Assembly (NCBI GenBank): GCA_946557105.1
Contig: CAMNSZ010000005.1
Span: 120,540 to 184,539, forward strand
Source: an uncultured Lachnospiraceae bacterium
Lineage (GTDB): Bacteria > Bacillota > Clostridia > Lachnospirales > Lachnospiraceae
Length of the DNA stretch: 64,000 bases
Reading direction: 5' to 3'
Made by a program: the position numbers and the translations under genes. Positions 1 through 9,520 of this stretch are shown here, in pieces (the stretch's first letter is position 1; the number at the start of each line of letters is the position of its first letter). The notes below the pieces were generated by a model. The model was not told where the DNA came from and did no database searches. It saw nothing but the letters and a program-made list of their open reading frames with translations.

Positions 1-1
1 G

Positions 2-580
2 TCGTCCTTCCACGAAATAGCACGGAATCCGGCAGCGCAAGAAGAGCAAATGAACGCCGCCAATAGAAGCAAGTCTGCTTCCTTGGAAAAAAACAACGAG
101 CAGTCTGCTCACATGGAAACAATAGAATACGGCTATAATAATTTATATCTGTCCATTACTATCCCAAACGGATGGAATCACAAAATTAAAACGGCGGAGG
201 ATATGGCTAAGGAGGACGGCCTTATCATCTGCGCCATTGAGTTCTGGCCGGAAGAATATCCCGAAGCAGTATTTGAATTTGGCTACATGACTTCTTTTAT
301 CGGTATGTGCGCTACCGGTGTTACCATCGAAGACTTTACATTATCCGGCGGGCTCAGCGGGTACAGTTACATGGAAGAAGGTGAAAATCACCTTTGGCTC
401 ACAATCCTGTTCAATAATCCTGACGGCAGCATATCCGACGGCACTTACCTGATTAATGCATCACCGGAATTATCCGTATGGGAAAATATAAAACCCGATT
501 TTGAAAAAATATTGGATTCCGTAAGAATCACTCCTCTGTCTGACGAAAATAACATACCTTCCGGTTCATCAGAAAACTAA
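2..580 (+). CDS. Hypothetical protein, 5'-truncated by window edge
   Basis: The frame is open from the first bases of the window, so this is the C-terminal part of a longer protein; the ATG at 50 is only the first methionine inside the window. The visible part is acidic and rich in aromatic residues, with a segment like the C-terminal sensor or lipoprotein domains of Lachnospiraceae (an IPNGW motif near residue 45 of the visible part, ending in a Ser/Asn-rich tail). No membrane segment or catalytic motif is visible. It converges on the NlpC/P60 gene and shares a hairpin terminator with it. I do not recognise the family and assign no function. Confidence 0.6.
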   Translation, partial: SSFHEIARNPAAQEEQMNAANRSKSASLEKNNEQSAHMETIEYGYNNLYLSITIPNGWNHKIKTAEDMAKEDGLIICAIEFWPEEYPEAVFEFGYMTSFIGMCATGVTIEDFTLSGGLSGYSYMEEGENHLWLTILFNNPDGSISDGTYLINASPELSVWENIKPDFEKILDSVRITPLSDENNIPSGSSEN

Positions 581-587
581 ATACAAA

Positions 588-619
588 AAGCAGCCGGCGC
601 CTGATAACGCCGACTGCTT
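588..619. terminator. Bidirectional hairpin terminator
   Basis: Inverted repeat AAGCAGCCGGCG / CGCCGACTGCTT with an 8-base loop and one mismatch lies between two convergent genes. It can serve the truncated plus-strand gene and the NlpC/P60 gene on the minus strand, but the T-tracts are short. Confidence 0.6.
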
Positions 620-636
620 CGTTCATTTACTTTTTA

Positions 637-1671
637 TCAGTCCTGAATCACTCTCACTGCCTTGGCGGGTGTACGATAATTGTACTTACTAATCTTAATG
701 CCTGTCTTAGGGCTGCTTGCATGAATTACCTGACCGCCTCCGATATAGATTGCCACATGGTTGATTGTGCCGCTACTGTTGCTATAGAACACCAAATCGC
801 CGGGCTTTAATTCGGAGGTCTTAATCTTTGTTCCCTCGTTCGCCTGAGCTCTTGAGGAATGACTTAAGGTAATGCCATACTTCTTAAATACGCTTAAAAC
901 AAAGCCGGAACAGTCCGCACCCTTTGTCAGGCTGGTACCTCCCCATACATAGGGATTTCCAAGGAACTGTTTTGCATATTCTACCAAATCCACTCTGACA
1001 TCGGATACACCCTCTCCGTAAAGCAGCTCCGTCATTGTAATTGCCGTATCCAGCTTTTCCTCTACTGTAACAAATTCCGCCGCCACATATGCTTCTTCAC
1101 CGTCAATGGAAACCTTTATCCAATCTTCCAGTGTCTCCACATACTCCAGCTCCTCGTCCTTCAACACTTGCGTCAGAACGGCGCTGTCGGTATTGGCCTG
1201 CTCCCTGACATTCAGCCCATCCGTATTGGCTACCGCCACCGTACGGATAAGAGAATCTGCATAAATCTTAGCATCCGGACCGGTCATTAAAAATTCCGTG
1301 CTGACATAGCCCTCAACCTCTCCCGACTTAATATGTGCCCATCCGTCAGCCTCATCCAAAATTTCACACGCGGCGTTCTTTGGCATCTTCCCTACCAGCT
1401 TACCGTCCGTAGAAGGAACCTCGCGAACATTCAGATTCCCGCTTTCCACATCCGCAATACCCAAGTTTGTATATCCCCAAAGGGCTCCCTTCGCCTCCTC
1501 GGCAGCCGCCATATATTCCTCAATCGTTAAATTTGATTCCAACACGGATGCAACGCCTGCCGTCTGTAATACCAATGAATCCTGCGCTGCAGAAACCTGC
1601 AAAGGCTCCGCTGCCAAACAAAATACCAAACCTGCCGTTACAAACGCTGCTTTTTTATCAATACGTTTCAT
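637..1671 (-). CDS. Secreted SH3-domain NlpC/P60 peptidoglycan hydrolase
   Basis: This is a predicted cell-wall endopeptidase that cleaves peptide stems of peptidoglycan. I place the start at 1671 (MKRIDKK), with AGAAAGG about 7 bases upstream; a GTG seven codons earlier has no better site. Residues 1-30 form a signal peptide (basic start, hydrophobic core, Ala-rich cleavage site). Two bacterial SH3 domains follow, each starting with an LNVRE motif (about residues 80-130 and 150-200). The C-terminal NlpC/P60 domain has the catalytic Cys in ADCSGFV, His in NHVAIY and a third polar residue in VIHASS. Length (344 aa) is usual for this architecture. It has its own promoter at 1804-1832, so it looks monocistronic with a roughly 125-base leader. 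Confidence 0.93.
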   Translation of the reverse strand: MKRIDKKAAFVTAGLVFCLAAEPLQVSAAQDSLVLQTAGVASVLESNLTIEEYMAAAEEAKGALWGYTNLGIADVESGNLNVREVPSTDGKLVGKMPKNAACEILDEADGWAHIKSGEVEGYVSTEFLMTGPDAKIYADSLIRTVAVANTDGLNVREQANTDSAVLTQVLKDEELEYVETLEDWIKVSIDGEEAYVAAEFVTVEEKLDTAITMTELLYGEGVSDVRVDLVEYAKQFLGNPYVWGGTSLTKGADCSGFVLSVFKKYGITLSHSSRAQANEGTKIKTSELKPGDLVFYSNSSGTINHVAIYIGGGQVIHASSPKTGIKISKYNYRTPAKAVRVIQD

Positions 1672-1803
1672 ATAAGTACCTTTCTCTTTCACAATTCAGA
1701 CTGCCGCATGTAAATTATTAACAATCATTCGGATGCTTCGTTAGCTCTTTCAGCTATCCGTTTTATATTGTTTCAATTTTATTACAAAATTATTACACTA
1801 CAG

Positions 1804-1832
1804 ATTATACAGGTACTTATATATGCTGTCAA
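1804..1832 (-). promoter_or_regulatory. Sigma-A promoter of the NlpC/P60 gene
   Basis: On the minus strand, TTGACA (1827-1832), a 17-base spacer and TATAAT (1804-1809): a perfect consensus promoter pointing at the NlpC/P60 gene. Confidence 0.85.
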
Positions 1833-1952
1833 CAGTTTCCTAATATTTCCTTAATATTTCTTAACATTTTATTATTAATTTTAAATCCGGCGCAAACTTT
1901 ATCTCGGATACGGCGCCTGTGACAAATAGCTTTATTGCTATATATCCGTATA

Positions 1953-3599
1953 TCAGTGCGTTACGTCGCCCTCCTCTTCCCTTTCCTCTAAAGTAATGGC
2001 AAAGGCAATATTTGTAGCGTGATCGGAAACCCTCTCCAGACCTGAAACAATATCCGAAAAAATCATGCCTGCCTCAGGCGTACATTCTCCTCTGGTAAGA
2101 CGTTCCACATGAGCGCGCTGCAGCTCTCTCTCTTTCTCGTCAACTCTGTCCTCCAGACTGATAACCTCCTGCATATGAGCGTCGTCACTCTTTACAAACA
2201 TTTCTATGGCATACTGGATTATCTTGTTCACCATATCCAGCATTTCACCCAGCTCTCTCTGCGCCTCCCTGCTGATACTGATTCCCTCATCTCTGCGCTG
2301 TCTTGCCGCATCCGCCACATTTTCCGCATGGTCTCCGATACGCTCAATGTCGTTTACTACATGAAAAAGCGCTCCGATACTCTTCAAATCCTCTATGGGC
2401 AGGGTTGTCTGATTAATCTTCACTAAATAATCGGTAATGGCATGGTTGAGGAAATTAATATTTTTCTCCACCTCATATACCTCGTTAATATCCTCTTCGT
2501 CCAGCGTAATCAACGCGTTCATTGCGCGGTTCAGGTTCTCGTTGGCAAGAGAAGCCATACGCTCAAGCTCCTTTATTACCTCAACTACTGCCGTAGCAGG
2601 GTTAAATACTACCTTTTCCCCGATATATTTTAACTGATAGCTCTCACGGTAATTAATCTTTTTATCCTCGCCGGGTACGCACAGACAGGCAAGCTTCACC
2701 AGCAGATTAGAAAAGGGGAAAAGAATAACCACCTGAAATATTTTGATGATCGTGTGGGCGTTTGCCACGAACCTGCCGTTATCCGAAGAGATAGCCCCTA
2801 TCATATTTACCACGTGCTCCTCTGCCGCCAGCAGTATTACATACATTACCATCGTACCGATTACATTAAACAGGAAATGGATAAACGCCGCCCTCTTTGC
2901 GTCCTTTTTGCCCGACATGGAAGCAAGTAATGCCGTAGCGCAGGAGCCGATGTTGCAGCCCATGATAATGTAAAGGGTTATGGGCAGCGCCAAAAGTCCC
3001 TGACTCGCCAGCAAAAGGACAATGCTGACCGTCACGGAAGAGCTTTGAATTACCGCTGTGAGCAGCATACCTACAAGCGTTGCCAAAAAAGGATTCTTCA
3101 GAGATTTCAACAAATCCACTACCTCCGGCATATTACGCATACCTTCCATGGCCTGAGACATCGTCCTGAGTCCCACAAAAAGAATACCAAAGCCGATTAT
3201 CACCTCTGCGACCTTGCGCACACTCTGCTTCTTGCCGAACATCATGATAAGCACTCCGATTAATAAAAACAAGGGCGCTATTTCCGACAGGTTAAACGAA
3301 ATCAACTGCGAAGTGACGGTCGTACCTATATTGGCTCCAAAAATCACTCCCGCCGCCTGAAAAAGATTCATCAGACCCGAGTTTACAAAGCTGACCACCA
3401 TAACCGTACAGGCGGAGGAGGATTGTACAATGCCTGTAAAGATTATACCTACAAGCATACCCATAAAACGGTTTGTTGTAAATATCTCCAAAATACGTCG
3501 CAACTTGGCGCCCGCCACCTTCTCAATAGAATCACTCATCAAGTCCATGCCAAACAGAAAAAGTCCCAATCCGCCTGCCATACTCAAAGCTATACTCAT
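1953..3599 (-). CDS. Na/Pi cotransporter family protein with C-terminal PhoU domain
   Basis: Sodium-dependent phosphate transporter of the NaPi-II/NptA type. Two internal-repeat transport domains each carry the hallmark QSSS motif (QSSSACTV and QSSSVTVS), with about eight hydrophobic segments in residues 1-310. The C-terminal third (about 345-535) is a helical PhoU-like domain, the usual fusion in Firmicutes, probably regulatory. The ATG at 3599 has AGAGGA at good spacing; an ATG two codons upstream (3605) overlaps that site and is less likely. No pst genes are nearby. The substrate is inferred from family membership only. Confidence 0.9.
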   Translation of the reverse strand: MSIALSMAGGLGLFLFGMDLMSDSIEKVAGAKLRRILEIFTTNRFMGMLVGIIFTGIVQSSSACTVMVVSFVNSGLMNLFQAAGVIFGANIGTTVTSQLISFNLSEIAPLFLLIGVLIMMFGKKQSVRKVAEVIIGFGILFVGLRTMSQAMEGMRNMPEVVDLLKSLKNPFLATLVGMLLTAVIQSSSVTVSIVLLLASQGLLALPITLYIIMGCNIGSCATALLASMSGKKDAKRAAFIHFLFNVIGTMVMYVILLAAEEHVVNMIGAISSDNGRFVANAHTIIKIFQVVILFPFSNLLVKLACLCVPGEDKKINYRESYQLKYIGEKVVFNPATAVVEVIKELERMASLANENLNRAMNALITLDEEDINEVYEVEKNINFLNHAITDYLVKINQTTLPIEDLKSIGALFHVVNDIERIGDHAENVADAARQRRDEGISISREAQRELGEMLDMVNKIIQYAIEMFVKSDDAHMQEVISLEDRVDEKERELQRAHVERLTRGECTPEAGMIFSDIVSGLERVSDHATNIAFAITLEEREEEGDVTH

Positions 3600-3769
3600 G
3601 CCCATTTCCTCTTATCCCTTCGTATAACTGCTTATTATTCTGATAATCTCTCAAAAATTTTGCTTTATACCAATATTTTGAAGTCATTACCATACAATAC
3701 ATTATTTTACGGGAAAAGGCAAAAACTTACAACCCATTTTTTCATTTATTTTTTAACAAAACCCTGCCT

Positions 3770-5104
3770 TTATGCCTTTGCATTTTTCTTATGAAGCCTC
3801 TCCGCAAGGCTCTTACCCTTATAGAAAAGCTGGTTTTTATATACTTTTCCGGTTAAAACCACCACTAACAAGATTACCGCCAGTAAAACTGCCACATACA
3901 GACATCCCTGCAATACGGTAATATTGCCTACCAGAATATCCCCGGGAAGCACATATGCGCCCGTAACAGGTACAATCCTCAATATGGTATTAATCCAAGG
4001 CTTCTCCTGAATGGGCAGCATGCAGGCACATAAGAAGCCTGCCACCATGATTATCTGATAATAAGCCATTACCTGTGCAAGCTCCTCTGCCTTACTTGCA
4101 AAGGAAGCCACCAGACCTGCAAGCATACAGTAAAAAAGGAACGCCAGACAAATGGTAAGCAAGCCTAAAATTATTGCCCCTGCGCTGAATGCAGTACTTC
4201 CACCCTGATTTTTAAGTAATTCAAATACATCAAGCAACACATTGGAATATTCCGGATAAATATATTGTCCGGCAGCAAAGTGCCCTGCGAAAAATCCTCC
4301 CACCAACGCCGTTATCCACAATACCGTCTGTAAAATGGCAATGGTAGTCATGGCAGATACCTTTCCGAAAATCAGTCCGTAAGGTTTTGTCAGTGTCAGC
4401 AGCATTTCCATTAGCTTGGAAGATTTTTCAATGCTGACGATGTTACCTATACTCTGACCATATATCAATACGATAAAATACATCACGAACATGATAATCA
4501 TCGGCAACAGCAACGCCACCATTTCTTCACCCACGCTGCGCTCTTCTTCCCCCGCATCCAGTCTGGAGACCGTCACACCGCTCATTGCCGTAACCAGCTT
4601 TTCCATAGGAATACCCGAAGATAGCAGCTTGCTCTGCTCCATACTGATAAGCAGGGCGCTATTCAAGTCTTCGCCGTCAGACTCACTTATCTGACATCCC
4701 ATAGGCAATATCAGAGAAAGAAGATATCCCTTCTCCTGTCCTGTAATGTGTAATATCACGTCATAAGGCGCCTTTTCGCCGAGCTGTGCCGCCAGCGTCT
4801 TTACATCTTCCTTCACCGGCTCAAATGTAACCTTCGGAAAACTCTCCCCATAGTCCTTCGCAAAGCTGTCCAGATATAAAACCTCCAGACCACTCTCGTC
4901 AATCACATACACCTTTTCTATATCGGATACCTTTGTCGCATTATCCTTCTGGACCAACGCCATGACAATACTGATAGAAAGGCCGATAAGAAGCATAAAA
5001 ATCCCAATACCCACAGTGGCATTCTTAAAACCTTTTACCGTTGTTCCCTGTTTAAAGGTAAAGGCAAAAACTTCCTTCCAGCCACAAAACAATCCCTTTT
5101 TCAT
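3770..5104 (-). CDS. ABC transporter permease (ABC-2 / NatB-like), second permease
   Basis: This is the membrane subunit of an ABC exporter. One N-terminal transmembrane helix (about residues 30-52) is followed by a large extracytoplasmic region of roughly 140 residues, then five to six hydrophobic segments between about 185 and 430. This is the topology of the ABC-2 permeases paired with NatA/YhaQ-type ATPases. Its start overlaps the stop of the upstream permease by four bases (ATGA), so the two are translationally coupled. N-termini of the two permeases resemble each other (GWKEVFAF versus GWREVFGF), which points to an ancient duplication. The substrate is unknown; sodium, drugs or peptides are possible from the family. 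Confidence 0.88.
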   Translation of the reverse strand: MKKGLFCGWKEVFAFTFKQGTTVKGFKNATVGIGIFMLLIGLSISIVMALVQKDNATKVSDIEKVYVIDESGLEVLYLDSFAKDYGESFPKVTFEPVKEDVKTLAAQLGEKAPYDVILHITGQEKGYLLSLILPMGCQISESDGEDLNSALLISMEQSKLLSSGIPMEKLVTAMSGVTVSRLDAGEEERSVGEEMVALLLPMIIMFVMYFIVLIYGQSIGNIVSIEKSSKLMEMLLTLTKPYGLIFGKVSAMTTIAILQTVLWITALVGGFFAGHFAAGQYIYPEYSNVLLDVFELLKNQGGSTAFSAGAIILGLLTICLAFLFYCMLAGLVASFASKAEELAQVMAYYQIIMVAGFLCACMLPIQEKPWINTILRIVPVTGAYVLPGDILVGNITVLQGCLYVAVLLAVILLVVVLTGKVYKNQLFYKGKSLAERLHKKNAKA

Positions 5105-6477
5105 GCCTGTCTGTCCTCCTTCCCTCCATACTGCTTGCGGCTTTTGGCAATCCCGATAATATCCTTTATCTTCATTACATTTCCGTTATAAAAAATTAAC
5201 GCCTCATAAACTCTGGCCGTAAAGGCAAATAACAACGCCGTAAAGGCCGCCAGTATCACAATACTAAGCAACGTTACGGGCAGACCGATCTTGCCCAGCA
5301 ACAGATAAACCGGTACGGTAAAGGGCGCCGAAACAGGCAGCAAACAACCGATATACAGTAAAATATCATTGGAAGCTCCAAACATCTGCATGATAGCCAT
5401 AAATATTCCGAAATAGGATCCCAGCATCATTACCATCTGATATATTTTCATGCCCTCCGCCATCTCCTCCAGCTTGCTGACGGAAGCGCCGGCAAGACCT
5501 GCGATAATGCTGTAAAACAGCACACCCAGCAATATTACGGCAACGGCAAAAATAATATTTATAACATTCAATCCCAAAAATCTGCTAAAGACGGATGCTT
5601 CCATCATATCCACGCCTCCTCCGTCTCCAAACAGCGCCCTGCAGATTCCTGAGGATATCAGATAACAGGCGCCCATCGCTCCAAACTGAATCAGTACCAA
5701 AAGTAAGGACGCCAATATTTTACCCACAATAAGCGCCATAGGGCGAACATTTATCATCAAATATTCCACGACACGGGTAGACTTCTCCGTGACAATGGAT
5801 GTGGCAATATTACTTCCCACCACCGACACAATCATAATAACCACCGTGATACCGCCCAGCAGGATAAAATACTCTTCTTGAGAAATGCTCTCCTGCTCCT
5901 GCTTTTTAGGAGCAATCTCGCCGTTTTCCAATGTATATCGCACCTGCGTCTCCACATCCTGACTGATAAACGCCATCTGCTCACCGGTCACATCCACGGC
6001 GCGAAGCTTGGCCTCACCGAAAAAGCTCTCAAAATCCTCCATAAGCCTGCTGCAATCTTCGTCCTTAAGTTCTGCGTTCGCCGCCTTTACAAAGGTCAGA
6101 TTAAAATATCCCGCCTCCTCATAGACGATATGCACCAAAAGCTCCGTACTTTCCCCGCTTTCCTCCAAGGCCCTTACATGCTCCTCAAAATCTCCCTCCG
6201 TTCCGCTTATAACCTGCAGCTTTGCATACCTCTCCTGAGAGAGTGCCTGCGTGTAATCAATGGGCAGTTTTGTCTCGTCATAAACAGTCAGCTTAGTCAC
6301 TCTGCTCTCATCCTCTTTACCGGCGCCTCGGTTCTGAATCAATATCATAACCGGCATCAGAGCAAGCATGACCACACACATAAAAATCAAAAATCCCTTG
6401 TAGGAGCTTTGCATCACACCCTGTCTGAGGGAAAACCCGAAAACCTCTCTCCAGCCTGTAAAATCACTCTTCCTCAT
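5101..6477 (-). CDS. ABC transporter permease (ABC-2 / NatB-like), first permease
   Basis: Paralogue of the next permease downstream, with the same topology: one N-terminal membrane helix, a long acidic extracytoplasmic domain, then about six C-terminal helices. I choose the ATG at 6477 (MRKSDFTGW), preceded by GCAGGGGC. It overlaps the 3' end of the ATPase gene by 14 bases, whereas an ATG 19 codons further upstream would give a larger overlap without a ribosome site. With the ATPase and the second permease it forms a complete heterodimeric exporter encoded in one operon. Substrate not deducible. Confidence 0.87.
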   Translation of the reverse strand: MRKSDFTGWREVFGFSLRQGVMQSSYKGFLIFMCVVMLALMPVMILIQNRGAGKEDESRVTKLTVYDETKLPIDYTQALSQERYAKLQVISGTEGDFEEHVRALEESGESTELLVHIVYEEAGYFNLTFVKAANAELKDEDCSRLMEDFESFFGEAKLRAVDVTGEQMAFISQDVETQVRYTLENGEIAPKKQEQESISQEEYFILLGGITVVIMIVSVVGSNIATSIVTEKSTRVVEYLMINVRPMALIVGKILASLLLVLIQFGAMGACYLISSGICRALFGDGGGVDMMEASVFSRFLGLNVINIIFAVAVILLGVLFYSIIAGLAGASVSKLEEMAEGMKIYQMVMMLGSYFGIFMAIMQMFGASNDILLYIGCLLPVSAPFTVPVYLLLGKIGLPVTLLSIVILAAFTALLFAFTARVYEALIFYNGNVMKIKDIIGIAKSRKQYGGKEDRQA

Positions 6478-7405
6478 GCGTTGCCCCTGCCTTTTCCACA
6501 AAAATTTCGTGCAGCGATGGCTCACGAAGCTCAAATTTAACTACCTGCTTATCAGAGGCAAGCAAATCGGATAAAAAGTCAAGCGCCTGCGCTTCTCCCG
6601 TAACCCTAAGCTGTTTTCCATCGGGAGTATTATTTATTACCGGCATATTGTGCTTTTGTATAATATCCTCAAAGGGATTATCACATTTCACAAACATATT
6701 GACGCGCCCGTAGCTTTTTTTTATCTCGTTCAAATTACCCTGCAGCACCGCTTTTCCCCTGTTTAAGATAGTGATGTCCTCGCAGAATTCCTCTATGGTA
6801 GCCATCTGATGGGACGACATTATAAGATACTTTCCCTTCTCCATCTCCTCTCTGATAATACCCTTGAAAATATCCGTATTCACAGGGTCTAAACCACTCA
6901 GGGGCTCGTCCAAAATTAAAAGCTCCGGCTCCGAAAGCAGCGCCGCCATCAGCTGAATTTTCTGTTGGTTGCCCTTGGAGAGCTGCTCCGCGAGCTTGGG
7001 CTTCTCCTTCTTCTTTCCCTTCGTTTTCTTAGGATAAAGATACTCCTCTACCTCCAGCCTCCCCGCCCAATAGGCAATGCGCTCCTTAGCGGTCTCCTTT
7101 GGCACTCCTTTAAGCTTGGCAAAATACAGTAATTGATCCATAAGCGCATATTTGGGATAAAGCCCCCTCTCCTCCGCAAGATAACCCACGTTCATATTCA
7201 TAGGATCAATGGGTCTGCCCTGCCAAAGCACCTGCCCTCCGTCATTTGCCAGCATTCCTAAAATCATCCGGATGGATGTAGTCTTGCCTGCTCCGTTAGT
7301 TCCCAAAAGCGCGTATACGCCGGGCTTCTCCAACGTAAAGGACAGGCTGTCCACAACCGTCTTTTCCCCGTATTTTTTTGATAAATTTTTAACCTCCAGT
7401 GACAT
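6464..7405 (-). CDS. ABC transporter ATP-binding protein (NatA/YhaQ-like)
   Basis: Cytoplasmic ATPase that powers the exporter formed with the two downstream permeases. Walker A is GTNGAGKTT (about residues 35-43), the signature is LSKGNQQKIQ, Walker B is LLILDEP followed by the D-loop SGLDP, and the switch His is in SSHQM. A C-terminal domain of about 90 residues, typical of NatA/EcsA-type subunits, follows the ATPase core. Translation starts at an ATG preceded by AAGGAGGAAGTAA. Transcription starts at the promoter 7483-7511, whose start site is covered by a palindromic operator, so the exporter is probably inducible. Confidence 0.93.
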   Translation of the reverse strand: MSLEVKNLSKKYGEKTVVDSLSFTLEKPGVYALLGTNGAGKTTSIRMILGMLANDGGQVLWQGRPIDPMNMNVGYLAEERGLYPKYALMDQLLYFAKLKGVPKETAKERIAYWAGRLEVEEYLYPKKTKGKKKEKPKLAEQLSKGNQQKIQLMAALLSEPELLILDEPLSGLDPVNTDIFKGIIREEMEKGKYLIMSSHQMATIEEFCEDITILNRGKAVLQGNLNEIKKSYGRVNMFVKCDNPFEDIIQKHNMPVINNTPDGKQLRVTGEAQALDFLSDLLASDKQVVKFELREPSLHEIFVEKAGATHEEE

Positions 7406-7462
7406 TTACTTCCTCCTTGCCGCTTAATTGCGAGCTATCGTTCTTGACATACAAATTGCCAA

Positions 7463-7482
7463 TGTACTAATATTTTAGTACA
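7463..7482. promoter_or_regulatory. Perfect palindromic operator at the ABC exporter promoter
   Basis: TGTACTAA TATT TTAGTACA is a perfect inverted repeat with 8-base arms. It starts directly after the -10 box of the exporter promoter, over the expected transcription start. The position suggests a repressor, perhaps of the GntR/YtrA or TetR type that often controls such exporters; no regulator gene lies next to it. Confidence 0.7.
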
Positions 7483-7511
7483 ATAATACATTTTCCGCTA
7501 TGTTTTGTCAA
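7483..7511 (-). promoter_or_regulatory. Sigma-A promoter of the ABC exporter operon
   Basis: Minus-strand TTGACA (7506-7511), 17-base spacer, TATTAT (7483-7488), immediately upstream of the palindromic operator and about 75 bases before the ATPase start. Confidence 0.83.
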
Positions 7512-7584
7512 CAAAAGAGTTTCCATATATACTTTGTTTTACTAATTATTGCTGTGCCAAACCCCTTCGCACGATTTTAGTTCC

Positions 7585-8511
7585 TTACCGATTACCCCTT
7601 CCACAATGCCTTCCCGCTTCAATATCCTCCATAAGCTGCTTATGGAGCTCAGAAATGCCGCTAAACTGTCTCTCCGGTCTTCTGAAAGCAAATAAGTAAA
7701 CCTCTATGTCTTCTCCGTAAATCTCCTCATCAAAATCATACAGATAGGTTTCAACCCCACAGACATTCTCGTCCGTGACAGTAGGTTTACACCCCACATT
7801 ACTGATGGCGCGATATTCCCTGCCCCTCCAAAGCACAAGGGAAAAATATACTCCATAGGGCGGCAAAAGCTTGTCCGCCTCCGGTAACTGATTGACGGTA
7901 GGAAATCCGATTGTCCTGCCGATACGCCTTCCGTGCATTATCCTGCCCGCAATCATATATGGCATTCCCAAAAATTTCTCTACCTGATTCATGTCTCCCT
8001 TTTCCAACAAAGCTCTAATATGTGTGGAACTGACCTCCTTTCCTTCTATACAGACCTTTTCTATAACCTGCACCGTAAAATCAAGCTCCTTCGATAATTT
8101 CTTCAAAAGCGCCGCGTTTCCCCTGCCTCCCTCTCCAAAAGACAAATCCGTTCCCGCCGCAATAAATCCTACATTCATCCGCCCCTTTAAAACCTGTCTG
8201 ACGAAAGACTCCGGCTCCATTGCGGCGCTCTCCTTTGTCAAAGGGAACTCAATCAGAACATCTATCCCCATCCGCTCAAATAAAAGCCGCTTTTCCTCTC
8301 GGGTAGTAAGCTCCTTCCCGTCGGACCTGCCAAAAAAAACGGCGGGAGCAGGGTCAAAGGTGAAGACACACGCCAAAAGCCCGTTCTTTTTTTGCTCCAA
8401 AATTTCATCCAAAAGTCGTCTGTGCCCTATATGTACGCCGTCAAATTTGCCGATTGCCACGGCGGTTTCTTTTTCTAAATAAAAATCACTGGTATTTGAT
8501 ATAATTTCCAA
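7585..8511 (-). CDS. ribF: Bifunctional riboflavin kinase / FAD synthetase RibF
   Basis: This enzyme phosphorylates riboflavin to FMN and adenylates FMN to FAD in the cytoplasm. The N-terminal FAD synthetase domain (residues 1 to about 185) has the nucleotidyltransferase motif GKFDGVHIGH at about 22-31 and the later SSTHIRAL motif. The C-terminal riboflavin kinase domain begins at about 185 with GRTIGFPTVNQ and has GVYFS and the GVETYLYDFD motif. At 308 aa it has full family length. It is the last gene of the operon, 10 bases after truB, the usual truB-ribF pairing. No FMN riboswitch is visible. Confidence 0.96.
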   Translation of the reverse strand: MEIISNTSDFYLEKETAVAIGKFDGVHIGHRRLLDEILEQKKNGLLACVFTFDPAPAVFFGRSDGKELTTREEKRLLFERMGIDVLIEFPLTKESAAMEPESFVRQVLKGRMNVGFIAAGTDLSFGEGGRGNAALLKKLSKELDFTVQVIEKVCIEGKEVSSTHIRALLEKGDMNQVEKFLGMPYMIAGRIMHGRRIGRTIGFPTVNQLPEADKLLPPYGVYFSLVLWRGREYRAISNVGCKPTVTDENVCGVETYLYDFDEEIYGEDIEVYLFAFRRPERQFSGISELHKQLMEDIEAGRHCGRGNR

Positions 8512-8521
8512 ATAATCACCC

Positions 8522-9418
8522 TCACAAAAACATTTTCACAGGCTTATAGCCTTCTCGTTCTCCGTCAAAGGTATAAATGCCCGCAAAGCTATCGTCCTCT
8601 CTGTTAAAGCGCACCCATCTGCCTGCCTCATGAATCTCATCCTCTATCGTCTGATTCGGGAGAATAAAATTACCGTTATCCAAAAGCTTACGAAATTCCT
8701 CCCTCACATGAAGCACGGAACATTCTTTGAAGCAGCTTTCAACCGGACGAATTACCTCTCGTAACCGTTCCTCGTGGCAAAGCCCTTCAATCTCCGCCAA
8801 GGTAATTGCATCTTTCAACAAAAAGCTTCCCACGCGAGTACGTTTCAGGCTCTTCATAGTTCCGCCGCAGGCAAGCTTCTCTCCGATGTCGTAACAGAGC
8901 GTTCTGATATACGTTCCCTTGGAGCATACCACGCGCATTGTCACCACCGGCAGAGAAATCTGTAATATTTCTATTTCATCAATCCTTACGGCGCGTGCCG
9001 CGCGCTCTACTTCCTTGCCTGCTCTGGCAAGCTCGTACAGCTTCTTTCCATTCACCTTAAGCGCCGAATACATGGGCGGAATCTGATAATATTCCCCCGC
9101 AAAGCAGGACACCGCAGTCCTGATCTCATCCTCTGATACCGTCACCGGGTTCTGACAAAGCACACTTCCCGTGACATCCTGTGTATCCGTCACCACGCCC
9201 AGAAGCAGCTCCGCCACATATTCCTTATCCTTGTCCGTAAGCATGTCGCAAAGCTTTGTTCCGCTTCCCAGACACACAGGAAGTACACCGGTCGCCTGAG
9301 GATCCAAAGTACCGGTGTGCCCGATTTTTTTCTGCCTTAAGATACCGCGCAGCTTAGCCACCACATCATGAGAGGTAAATCCCGCCTCCTTATATATATT
9401 AATAATACCGTTTATCAT
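8522..9418 (-). CDS. truB: tRNA pseudouridine(55) synthase TruB
   Basis: Converts uridine 55 of the T-psi-C loop of tRNAs to pseudouridine. The catalytic Asp lies in GHTGTLDPQATGVLPV (about residues 30-45); KxYxxGxxx-type and C-terminal PUA-like segments follow. Of several in-frame starts I choose the ATG at 9418 (MINGIINI), because GGAGG lies six bases upstream; that same GGAGG abuts the ATG at 9424 and so cannot serve it. At 298 aa it is a normal TruB. It is downstream of nrnA and upstream of ribF. Confidence 0.95.
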   Translation of the reverse strand: MINGIINIYKEAGFTSHDVVAKLRGILRQKKIGHTGTLDPQATGVLPVCLGSGTKLCDMLTDKDKEYVAELLLGVVTDTQDVTGSVLCQNPVTVSEDEIRTAVSCFAGEYYQIPPMYSALKVNGKKLYELARAGKEVERAARAVRIDEIEILQISLPVVTMRVVCSKGTYIRTLCYDIGEKLACGGTMKSLKRTRVGSFLLKDAITLAEIEGLCHEERLREVIRPVESCFKECSVLHVREEFRKLLDNGNFILPNQTIEDEIHEAGRWVRFNREDDSFAGIYTFDGEREGYKPVKMFL

Positions 9419-9520
9419 ATTCATCCTCCGCGCCGGAGCGCTGCCTGTGCAGACAGCACACACAAAATTCCGGATTTCGTGATGCGATTCAGATTTGTGC
9501 CAAAATCAATTGTCAAACCC

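Noticed and set aside
5878..6540. 220-codon plus-strand frame opposite the ABC permease
   Set aside because: Antisense shadow of a clear permease gene, with no ribosome site.
7585..8511. FMN riboswitch for ribF
   Set aside because: ribF follows truB by 10 bases with no leader; no RFN element visible.
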